A program made the translations under genes and the position numbers. The notes beneath the pieces are model-generated. The model was given only the letters and a program-made list of their open reading frames with translations, did not search any database and had not been told where the DNA came from. From Collinsella aerofaciens ATCC 25986 (GTDB lineage: Bacteria; Actinomycetota; Coriobacteriia; Coriobacteriales; Coriobacteriaceae), in NCBI RefSeq assembly GCF_010509075.1, contig NZ_CP048433.1, forward strand, positions 248,001 to 312,000: a DNA stretch of 64,000 bases. Direction: 5' to 3'. Position 1 is the stretch's first letter; the number at the start of each line of letters is the position of its first letter. Shown piece after piece: positions 32,838-39,913 of the stretch.

Positions 32838-34034
32838 ATGCCGCTCACGAGGATGCAGCGCGAGTACCTCGCCAACTGCACGCACCGCTACAACGTGAAG
32901 TGCGGGGCGACGGGCTCGGGCAAGAGCTACGTCGACATAGCCGTGACCATACCGCAGAGGCTTCTCGCCATGAGGGGCGAGGGGCTGGCGGTGATGATCG
33001 GGAACACCCGCTCGACGCTCGAGCGCAACATCCTCGAGCCGATGCGCTCACTCTACAGCGAAGACGTCGTCAGCCAGATCGGGCGGGACAACACGGCTCA
33101 GATTTTCGGGCGCAAGGTCTACTGCCTCGGGGCGGATAAGAAGACAAGCGTATCCAAGATTCAGGGCGCCACGTTCGAGTGGGTCTACGGCGACGAGGTC
33201 GCCACGTGGAGCGAAGACGTGTTCCAGATGCTCAAGAGCCGCCTGCGCTGCGAGCACAGCCACTTCGACGGCACCTGCAACCCCGACAGCCCGAACCACT
33301 GGTTCAAGCGGTTCCTCGACGGCGACAGCGACATCTACAGGCAGGACTACACGATCTGGGACGGTGCGCTGGCACCGGATGTCATCGAAGCCCTCATCAA
33401 GGACTACGGCAGCGGCGTGTACTACGACCGCTACATCTTGGGCAAGTGGACGCTGGCCGAGGGCCTGGTCTACCCCGAGTGGGAGGGTGCCCTCGAGAGT
33501 CGATATACGGGCAGCGCCGCCAAGTACGCGGTGTCTTGCGACTACGGAACGCAGAACGCCTTCGCGGCGCTTCTGTGGGCATTTGACGGCAAGGTGTGGC
33601 ACGCGGTGGACGAGTACCGCTACTCGGGCCGCGACACGGGGCACCAGAAGACGGACGCCGACTACGTGGCCGACATGGCCGACTTCGTGCGCGGGTTGGG
33701 CAAGCCGCCCACGTTCATCATCGACCCGAGCGCCACGAGCTTCATCGCCGCGATGCGGCAGGCCGGGTTCAAGACCAAGAAGGGGCGCAACGACGTCGCG
33801 GACGGCATACGAGAGACGGGGGTGTGCCTGGGCAACGGCACGGTGCGCATCTCCGACGCCTGCGCAGGGCTGATAGGCGAGCTCGGCGGCTACTGCTGGG
33901 ACGCCAAGGCGGACGGCGACAGGCCCGTCAAGGTCGAGGACCACAGCTGCGACGCGCTCCGTTACGGCGTGGCAACACTGCGCATGTACAAGCCTGCGAA
34001 ACGGCAGGTAAACCCATTTTTTGAAGGGAGGTAG
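32838..34034 (+). CDS. terL: Terminase large subunit
   Basis: 398 residues: ATPase and nuclease for DNA packaging. Walker A is GATGSGKS (about residues 25-32), Walker B is EWVYGDEVA, and the RNase H-like nuclease domain starts around VSCDYGTQNAFA with further acidic positions in FIIDPSATSF and VEDHSCDALRY. Size and motifs fit the PBSX/Terminase_6-type family. Confidence 0.95.
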   Translation: MPLTRMQREYLANCTHRYNVKCGATGSGKSYVDIAVTIPQRLLAMRGEGLAVMIGNTRSTLERNILEPMRSLYSEDVVSQIGRDNTAQIFGRKVYCLGADKKTSVSKIQGATFEWVYGDEVATWSEDVFQMLKSRLRCEHSHFDGTCNPDSPNHWFKRFLDGDSDIYRQDYTIWDGALAPDVIEALIKDYGSGVYYDRYILGKWTLAEGLVYPEWEGALESRYTGSAAKYAVSCDYGTQNAFAALLWAFDGKVWHAVDEYRYSGRDTGHQKTDADYVADMADFVRGLGKPPTFIIDPSATSFIAAMRQAGFKTKKGRNDVADGIRETGVCLGNGTVRISDACAGLIGELGGYCWDAKADGDRPVKVEDHSCDALRYGVATLRMYKPAKRQVNPFFEGR

Positions 34035-34039
34035 CGGCT

Positions 34040-35464
34040 TTGTCTAAAGGTCCTTTGGTGACCGATGGCGACCTCAAGGCGGCGGCGTCGGCGACGGCAT
34101 TCGCGGCAGATGCCATCGAGCGGCACATGTCGAGCGAGATGTACCGCAACGCCGTCACCGCGAACGAGTACTACCGCCAGCACAACGTCACGATCAACCG
34201 TTTCGTGCAGAAGATCTACTCGTGCTCCGGTGCCGAGGCCGAGGACTTCACGGCCTCGAAGCTAAGGCTGGCGAGTAACCTGTTCAAGCGCCTAAACGTT
34301 CAGCGCTGCACGTACTCGCTCGGTAAGGGCGTGAGCTTCGTGGACGTCTCGGCGGGCGGCAAGGACACGACCAAGGAGGGGCTTGGCGACCGCTTCGACG
34401 ACGACGTCATGGAGATGGGGCTCAAGGCGCTCATCCACGGTGTGTCATTCCCGTTTTGGAACCTCGACCACATCGACGTGTTCACCGCCGATGAGTTCTG
34501 TCCGGTGTGGGACGAGTACTCGGGGGCGCTATACGCCGGCGTGAGGTTCTGGCGGCTCGACTCCGACCACCCGTGGCATGCGACCCTCTACGAGCAGGAC
34601 GGCTACACGGAGATGGTGTCGGGCGGCAGCGGCTTCGACTTCGAGGTGGCCGAGGCCAAGCGCGCCTACAAGGTCACGTATCAGGAGATACCGGCGGACG
34701 GGATGAAGCTGGCCGTCGATGCGGAGAACTACTCCCGTCTGCCAATCGTGGCGGTCTGGGGCAGCGACGCGCACCAGAGCACGCTTGTCGGCATGCGCGA
34801 GAGCATCGACGCCTACGACCTGATCAAGAGCGGACTGGTGAACGACACGCGCGACTGCGCGCAGATCTACTGGCTCATCAACGGAGCCGGCGGCATGGAC
34901 GACAGGGACCTCGACCTGTGGAGGGCGAAGCTCAAGCTGACGCACGTGGCCGAGGTCGACGCCGAGCAGGGGCAGTCCGTGACGCCGTACACGCAGGAGG
35001 TGCCCGTCGAGGGCCGCAAGGAGACGCTGGCGCAGATCAAGGCCGACATCTACGAGGACTTCGGCGCGCTGGACGTCCACACCATCGCGGCGGGTGCGAC
35101 CAACGACCATATCGACGCGGCATACCAGCCGATGGACGAGGAGGCCGCCGAGTTTGAGCGCCACATCCGCGAGGGTATCATGGACATCCTCGCCCTCCAG
35201 GGCATCGAGGACACGCCCGTGTTCACGCGCACTCGCATCAGCAACACCAAGGAGCAGGTCGAGACCGTGTGCTTGGAGGCCGAGTGGCTGGACGAGGAGA
35301 CGATCCTGCGAAAGCTGCCGAACATCACGCCCGACGAGAGGGCGAAGATTTTGGAGCGCAAGCAGCGGGAGCAGGAGGAGCGCATGGCAGCGCTGCCGCC
35401 CGCCCTGGCGGCGAACGCGAAGGGTGCCCAGGAGGGCGACGAGGATGAGGAAGGTGATGAGTGA
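34040..35464 (+). CDS. Phage portal protein (SPP1 gp6-like)
   Basis: 474 residues, TTG start at 34040 with GGGAGGT upstream. The portal is the dodecameric DNA gate at the capsid vertex. Features match the SPP1-type family: NEYYRQHNVTINRF near residue 40, LASNLFKRLNVQRCTYSLGKG, VNDTRDCAQIYWLING, and an acidic, charged C-terminus. It lies right after terL as usual. Confidence 0.92.
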   Translation: MSKGPLVTDGDLKAAASATAFAADAIERHMSSEMYRNAVTANEYYRQHNVTINRFVQKIYSCSGAEAEDFTASKLRLASNLFKRLNVQRCTYSLGKGVSFVDVSAGGKDTTKEGLGDRFDDDVMEMGLKALIHGVSFPFWNLDHIDVFTADEFCPVWDEYSGALYAGVRFWRLDSDHPWHATLYEQDGYTEMVSGGSGFDFEVAEAKRAYKVTYQEIPADGMKLAVDAENYSRLPIVAVWGSDAHQSTLVGMRESIDAYDLIKSGLVNDTRDCAQIYWLINGAGGMDDRDLDLWRAKLKLTHVAEVDAEQGQSVTPYTQEVPVEGRKETLAQIKADIYEDFGALDVHTIAAGATNDHIDAAYQPMDEEAAEFERHIREGIMDILALQGIEDTPVFTRTRISNTKEQVETVCLEAEWLDEETILRKLPNITPDERAKILERKQREQEERMAALPPALAANAKGAQEGDEDEEGDE

Positions 35465-36366
35465 TGGCGGCATTGCAGGTGCTTGACGGCGAGCTGTGGC
35501 AGTGGGACACCGGGCGAGAGGTCGAGGTTGTCGGCTGCGAGCAGGTGCATTTCGCCAAGTCGACCACGGGGACGTGCTACACGGTTGCGGTGGCTAACGG
35601 CAAGGCGAAGATTCCCGACGAGCTGCTCCAGGCGGCTGGGCGCGTGTACGCATGGGCCTACATCACGGACGAGGCATACGGCGGTCGCACGCGTATCGAG
35701 GCGCTCTGGGACGTAAAGAGGCGAGCCAAGCCCGCCGAGTATATCTACGAGCCGAGCGACCAGCGCACCATCAAGGATGCGGAGACGGCGCGAGACGAGG
35801 CCAAGGCCGCGCAGAAGGCGGCGGAGGCCGCACGCGACAAGGCTGTCGCCGCCGAGGTCAAGGGGGCACGCGCCACGACTCTTGCCTCGGGCTCGGAGGC
35901 AACGGCGGCGATGGAGGGCAACGTGCTGGTCGTCGGCGTGCCGAAGGGCGACGCGCTGAGATACAGCGACCTCACCGCCGAGCAGATCGCGGAGCTCAAG
36001 AAGCCCGCGACGGACGCGGCGGCTGGCGTGAACAAGGTCAACAACGAGTTCAAGCAGCTCAAGGCTTCTGTCGAAACGGCGGAGAAGGACCGCGCCGACG
36101 CCGAGGCGGGGCGCAAGGAGAAAGAGACCGAGCGCGGGCGGAACGAGACGGAGCGCAAGAAGGCTGAGGCCGGACGCAAGACCGCCGAGCAGAAGCGCGA
36201 GCAGGATTCGACCAAAGCCCTCGCCGACGCGCAGGCGGCGCTCAAGGACGCCAAGACGGCAGCCCTGAACTACCAGTCGATTATCGACTCGGCGGCTGCC
36301 GTGACGGCGCTGGGACTCAAGAAGGTAAACGGCAAGATTTGCCAGATGCGAAAGGTAGGTGCCTAA
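35464..36366 (+). CDS. Putative phage fibre/base protein with long coiled coil
   Basis: 300 residues. The N-terminal about 95 residues are beta-rich (LWQWDTGREVEVVGCEQVHF, VYAWAYITDEAYGGRTR), resembling the adaptor domain found in structural proteins of Gram-positive phages. Residues about 105-265 are Ala/Glu/Lys coiled coil, and the last 40 residues include IIDSAAAVTALGLKKVNGKI. ATG overlaps the portal stop. It directly precedes the DGR target and may anchor it; that link is inferred from position. Confidence 0.7.
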   Translation: MAALQVLDGELWQWDTGREVEVVGCEQVHFAKSTTGTCYTVAVANGKAKIPDELLQAAGRVYAWAYITDEAYGGRTRIEALWDVKRRAKPAEYIYEPSDQRTIKDAETARDEAKAAQKAAEAARDKAVAAEVKGARATTLASGSEATAAMEGNVLVVGVPKGDALRYSDLTAEQIAELKKPATDAAAGVNKVNNEFKQLKASVETAEKDRADAEAGRKEKETERGRNETERKKAEAGRKTAEQKREQDSTKALADAQAALKDAKTAALNYQSIIDSAAAVTALGLKKVNGKICQMRKVGA

Positions 36367-37992
36367 ATGGCCGATACGCAGGCAACCGAGCAGGCAACCG
36401 AGGGGTTCGAGTACGCGGACCCGCTGGCATCGGACAAGGCGGTGTGGGCGCTTGTCGGCGCGGTAAAGAATCTGGGCGACCAGAAGTCGCTCGAGCGCGA
36501 CGCCTCGACGGGCCGCTACTCCAACGAGAGCGTCGCCGCGATGGTCGACAAGCACAAGACGGGGCTGGTGTACACGTTCCTCATCCCGGCGGGCAGCCCC
36601 ACCGACATCCAGCCCATGAGCGCTGCCGCGAAGCGCGTGGCCTCCACCGAGTTCGTGCCCGCGACGGCGACGAGCGCGGCTGTCGACCCGTTCGACACCG
36701 AGGGCGGACCGTGGTTCCACGTGTCCGCCAACGCCGGTGCCGACGTCGACGGCGTGCCGTGGGTCGAGGCCATCGACGGCGTCGACTACGGATTCTCGCG
36801 CGTGGACAACGGACACGGCAACAACGTCTACGAGATCGCGCCGGTCGTTTGGCAGGCGGTCGAGGTGCTGACGAACGGCAACCTGCTCGTCTCGTGGTCC
36901 GACAGCCGATTCAGCGGCTCGCAGCCGAACCCCAAGGCATTGCTGCCGGACGGCACGCTGCGACCGTACATGCTGACGCCGACGTATCCCATGAGCATCG
37001 ACGCCGACGGGCGCCCGCGCTCCGTCTCGGGCGCGAAGGCCGCCAACCGCACGACGTCGCACGACTCGCTCGTCGACCTTTGCAAGACCGCGACCACGGG
37101 CTACTCGGGCATGAGCGTCTATGACCAGTGGTATATCAACTTCCACCAGTTGACCAAGACGCTCTGCAAGTCCTCCCAGGTGGACTTCCCGGGTTGCACG
37201 GACTTCAACATCCAGATCCACCCCGCGCTCGCCGAGACGGGCGTCACGCGCGTGGTCGTCACCGCCGAGCAGGCGGCGAAGATTCCCGTGGGCGCGTCGA
37301 TGATGTACGGCACCGACACGGGCACCACGTGCCCAGACCGAGGCGCCGCAGCCGCATACGACGTGTTCGACGGCGCGGTCGTCGGCGGCAAGGAGACGCT
37401 CGCAGACGGCAACGTGGCGCTTCTCATGGACGTCGCCAAGGCGTTCGACACGACCGTGAACACATGGCTCCAGAGTGCGCCGTGGAACACGGGCAACACC
37501 GATGCCCTCGTGGGCGACGGCCAGGTGGCGAAGGACGGCAAGCATCCGTTCAAGATCGGCGGCGTCGAGACGGGGCTGGGCCTGTGGGAGTTCATGGGCG
37601 ATACGCTCTTCGTCTCCGACGGCACGGGCTTCGGCATCGCGGTCAACCCCGACACTCGCAATGAGAAGAAGAATGCCGTGGCGGACGGGGTGAGCCCGAC
37701 GGCGGCGTGTATGCCGACGGCAGATGGCTACATGCTCGACATTCAGTTCGTCAACGGCCTTATCTTGGGAAAGGGGCTCGGCGGCTCGGCGACGACTGGT
37801 GTCGGCGACTACTTCTACTTCGACACATCTGGCGGTAAGGTCAAAGGCACAATCCGTCTGGTTCTGTTCCTCGGCAGCCTGTGGCTCGGCTCGCTTGCCG
37901 GTCTTCGTTACGCGTACTCGAGGTACGGGTCCGGTTGGGCCGCTTGGTACTTCGTCTCCCGGCTTTCTGCTACGGGCCGTAGCCGGGGGTGA
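36367..37992 (+). CDS. DGR-diversified target (variable) protein, putative receptor-binding fibre tip
   Basis: 541 residues. The N-terminal 80 residues (LASDKAVWALVGAVKNLG) look like an attachment region, the middle has repeated Gly/Asp-rich beta segments, and the last 70 residues form the C-type-lectin-like display domain usual for DGR targets. Codons for residues 500, 504, 506, 507, 510, 517, 520, 521, 524, 526, 528 and 533 differ from the template repeat, giving Leu, Ser, Trp, Tyr, Gly and Ala where the template encodes Asn, Arg, Gln or Thr. The fixed scaffold around them (GLRY, FVSR) is kept. Expected role: ligand or host-surface binding. Confidence 0.9.
   Translation: MADTQATEQATEGFEYADPLASDKAVWALVGAVKNLGDQKSLERDASTGRYSNESVAAMVDKHKTGLVYTFLIPAGSPTDIQPMSAAAKRVASTEFVPATATSAAVDPFDTEGGPWFHVSANAGADVDGVPWVEAIDGVDYGFSRVDNGHGNNVYEIAPVVWQAVEVLTNGNLLVSWSDSRFSGSQPNPKALLPDGTLRPYMLTPTYPMSIDADGRPRSVSGAKAANRTTSHDSLVDLCKTATTGYSGMSVYDQWYINFHQLTKTLCKSSQVDFPGCTDFNIQIHPALAETGVTRVVVTAEQAAKIPVGASMMYGTDTGTTCPDRGAAAAYDVFDGAVVGGKETLADGNVALLMDVAKAFDTTVNTWLQSAPWNTGNTDALVGDGQVAKDGKHPFKIGGVETGLGLWEFMGDTLFVSDGTGFGIAVNPDTRNEKKNAVADGVSPTAACMPTADGYMLDIQFVNGLILGKGLGGSATTGVGDYFYFDTSGGKVKGTIRLVLFLGSLWLGSLAGLRYAYSRYGSGWAAWYFVSRLSATGRSRG
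37857..37969 (+). repeat. DGR variable repeat (VR)
   Basis: 113-bp copy aligned without gaps to 38070-38182. There are 15 differences, every one at a position where the downstream copy has A; none of the other 92 positions differs. 15 of the 21 template adenines are changed. It lies at the very 3' end of the target gene. Confidence 0.97.
37969..37983. promoter_or_regulatory. Palindrome at the VR 3' end (DGR hairpin-like)
   Basis: GCTACGG-G-CCGTAGC, a perfect 7-bp inverted repeat starting at the last VR base and running into the final codons of the target gene. In Bordetella phage BPP-1 a hairpin/cruciform just after VR promotes retrohoming; the position here is analogous. Confidence 0.65.
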
Positions 37993-38050
37993 ATCAGGGC
38001 GTAGCCCTGAGAGGGGGCTGGCCCCCTCCTAACCCCAAACAGGGATTCAC
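37989..38050. other. Structured spacer between VR and TR
   Basis: An outer GTGAATC / GATTCAC pair (37989-37995 and 38044-38050) encloses two hairpins: TCAGGGC-GTA-GCCCTGA (37994-38010) and GAGGGGGC-TG-GCCCCCTC (38011-38028). The outer pair shares two bases with the first inner stem. It would fold as an RNA 5' to the template repeat. Confidence 0.6.
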
Positions 38051-38069
38051 GGTGAGGGCGGCGCTGGTT

Positions 38070-38182
38070 TCTGGTTCAGTTCCTCGGCAACCTGAGGAAC
38101 GGCTCGAATGCCGGTCTTCGTTACGCGAACTCGAGGAACAGGTCCGGTAGGGCCACTTGGAACTTCGTCTCCCGGCAATCTG
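38070..38182 (+). repeat. DGR template repeat (TR)
   Basis: Non-coding 113-bp template, 101 bases after the VR end. It carries 21 adenines, many in AAC/AAT contexts at codon positions that become variable in the target. The TR RNA is the template for error-prone cDNA synthesis. The remaining 157 bases before the RT gene hold no ORF with a ribosome site and may be part of the template RNA needed for priming. Confidence 0.95.
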
Positions 38183-38339
38183 TCTATAAATCTCTACTCG
38201 CACCGTGTCTACCGCGCCCGCCGCTTTCTGGCGGGACGCGGCTCAGCCTGACTCCTTTGAGTGAAATTTGTCCGCAAGGCTCACGGGCTGGTAGCCGCAA
38301 GGCGAACGCTCGTATGACAGACAGAAAGAGCTTTGATCT

Positions 38340-39371
38340 ATGAAAACCTACTGCAAGGGCCTCGAGTTCACGCGCAAGAGCGTCGTCGAGGCCCTGCACC
38401 GATGGAAGAAAAGCGACTCAGGCAAGGAGAACGGCTGGCGCGTCGCCGACGAATACGGCGCCGAGACGGCGTTCGTCGACCGAATCTGGCTAGAGCTCTC
38501 GACCGAGACGCTTACGTTCGAGCCGATTCGAACCTACCTGAAGCACGACCCGAACAACGGCAAGCTGCGCGAGATAAGCGTCGAGAGCATCAAGCGGCAG
38601 GTGTGCAACTACCTGTGCGTTGGGGCACTCGAGCCGCTCCTTGCCGCCAAGGTCGGCTTCTGGCAGGTGTCGAGCGGCGTCAAGGGCAAGGGCGCGGCGC
38701 TGGGGATGCGCAAGCTCAGGCGTGAGGTTCACCGCTTCGCCTACCACGTACACGTCGACATCCGCAACTGCTACGGCTCGATGCAGACAGCGGTGGTGGA
38801 GGGTCTGGTGGCGCGCTACGTCAAGAACAGCCAGGTCCTCTACCTGCTCCATTCGCTGCTGTCGACGATGAACGGCGTCCTTATCCTCGGCAGCTACCTG
38901 TCGCTTCGGTTGGCGGCGTTCGTGATCTCGTTCGCGTACCACGCGGTCGAGGAGGCGGCGAAGGAGCGGCGCGGCAAGCGCGTGAGGCTCGCGGGATGCC
39001 AGGTGTGGTACGCCGACGACGGCTATTTTCTCGGCAACTCAAAGCGCTCGCTCAGGAAGGCCGCTGCCATCGCCGCGCGCGTTTTGGGGCGGCTAGGATT
39101 GTCGCTGAAACCGTGGAAGGTGAGGCGCAACGGCGCCGAGCCCATCGATTTCGCGGGCTATCGCATCTGGTGCGCTCGCGGGCGACGGGTCGACTTGCGA
39201 AAGAGGCTCTGGAAACGACTGCGACGCGCGTTCGCGCGCTACAGGCGCAGGCGCACCGAGCGCTTGGCGAGGCGCGTGTGCTCTTACTGGGGCTGGCTGA
39301 AAACGGCCGTCATGGAGCACCAGATGAACAGTAAGCGGTGCATATTCAACGCGGCGAGGGCCGTGGGTTAG
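38340..39371 (+). CDS. Diversity-generating retroelement reverse transcriptase
   Basis: 343 residues. Motif A is YHVHVDIRNCYGSM with D140; motif C is VWYADDGYFLG with the catalytic pair D226-D227; PIDFAGYRIW is the DGR-type motif after the thumb-proximal LSLKPWKV. The motif-B region reads GSYLSLRLA (184-192): DGR enzymes usually have SQ here, so this has SL. The C-terminus is highly basic, suited to RNA binding. No Avd-type accessory gene is recognisable next to it. The gene is intact and co-directional with the target. Confidence 0.93.
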   Translation: MKTYCKGLEFTRKSVVEALHRWKKSDSGKENGWRVADEYGAETAFVDRIWLELSTETLTFEPIRTYLKHDPNNGKLREISVESIKRQVCNYLCVGALEPLLAAKVGFWQVSSGVKGKGAALGMRKLRREVHRFAYHVHVDIRNCYGSMQTAVVEGLVARYVKNSQVLYLLHSLLSTMNGVLILGSYLSLRLAAFVISFAYHAVEEAAKERRGKRVRLAGCQVWYADDGYFLGNSKRSLRKAAAIAARVLGRLGLSLKPWKVRRNGAEPIDFAGYRIWCARGRRVDLRKRLWKRLRRAFARYRRRRTERLARRVCSYWGWLKTAVMEHQMNSKRCIFNAARAVG

Positions 39372-39381
39372 GAGGAAAAAT

Positions 39382-39723
39382 ATGGTTGTGAAGTCGGAGC
39401 GAACGGGCGAGAGGCCCGAGACGGTCGAGATCGCGGGAGCCGACGTCTGGCTGCGCCGCGGCATCTCCGAGGGCGAGCGCGAGGAGCGGGGCGGCGAGGG
39501 CGGTTCCGTCAAGGTGAAGGTGTTCACCTATGAGGAGCTGCACTTCACCGACCCGACTGGCGAGCTGACGGTCGAGGGCGCAAAGGCCGACTTTGACACC
39601 GTCTGGACGGCACACGAGGCGGACGGCATGAGCATGGAGGAGCAGATCGCATCGCTCCAGCAGCAGGTCGCCGACTCGCAAGCGGCCCTTCTCGAGCTCG
39701 GCGACATCGTTGGAGGTGAGTAA
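39382..39723 (+). CDS. Small acidic protein of the fibre cassette
   Basis: 113 residues. It has a central FTYEELHFTDPTGELTVEG stretch and a C-terminal coiled coil (SMEEQIASLQQQVADSQAAL) ending LLELGDIVGGE, a layout common in short genes after phage fibre genes. It is acidic and does not resemble the basic four-helix Avd. GGAGG precedes the ATG. Confidence 0.68.
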   Translation: MVVKSERTGERPETVEIAGADVWLRRGISEGEREERGGEGGSVKVKVFTYEELHFTDPTGELTVEGAKADFDTVWTAHEADGMSMEEQIASLQQQVADSQAALLELGDIVGGE

Positions 39724-39724
39724 C

Positions 39725-39835
39725 TTGGCGAAGATCTACTACCGCGCCGTGAAAAGCGGCAAGCGCACGCTCGAGAGCGTTCCCGAGCGCTGGCGCGACG
39801 AGGTACGCCAGATGCTAGAGGCAGACGGCGAGTAG
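39725..39835 (+). CDS. CD1375/XkdX-like mini-protein (36 residues)
   Basis: TTG start after GGAGGTGAG. Sequence pattern KIYYRAVKSGKRTLESVPER then WRDEVRQMLEADGE matches the very short XkdX/CD1375-type proteins that follow phage fibre genes. Role unknown. Confidence 0.68.
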   Translation: MAKIYYRAVKSGKRTLESVPERWRDEVRQMLEADGE

Positions 39836-39837
39836 GG

Positions 39838-39868
39838 AAGGGCCCCGGCTTCGGTCGGGGCCCTTTTC
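39838..39868 (+). terminator. Rho-independent terminator after the DGR/fibre cassette
   Basis: AAGGGCCCCG / CGGGGCCCTT stem with TTTT, two bases after the XkdX-like stop. It separates the fibre/DGR block from the head genes. Confidence 0.85.
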
Positions 39869-39913
39869 CGTTATGCGCGGGCGACCATTCGTGCCGACGA
39901 TTGGAGGCGGCGC

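Noticed and set aside
35050-37545. 831-codon open frame on the minus strand across portal, fibre and DGR target genes
   Set aside because: It is a mirror of high-GC plus-strand genes; the product is low-complexity (Arg/Val/Leu/Gly-rich) and the plus-strand genes have recognised families, ribosome sites and tight overlaps.
39382-39723. Avd accessory protein of the DGR
   Set aside because: Avd proteins are basic four-helix bundles; this product is acidic, partly beta and ends like other short fibre-cassette proteins.
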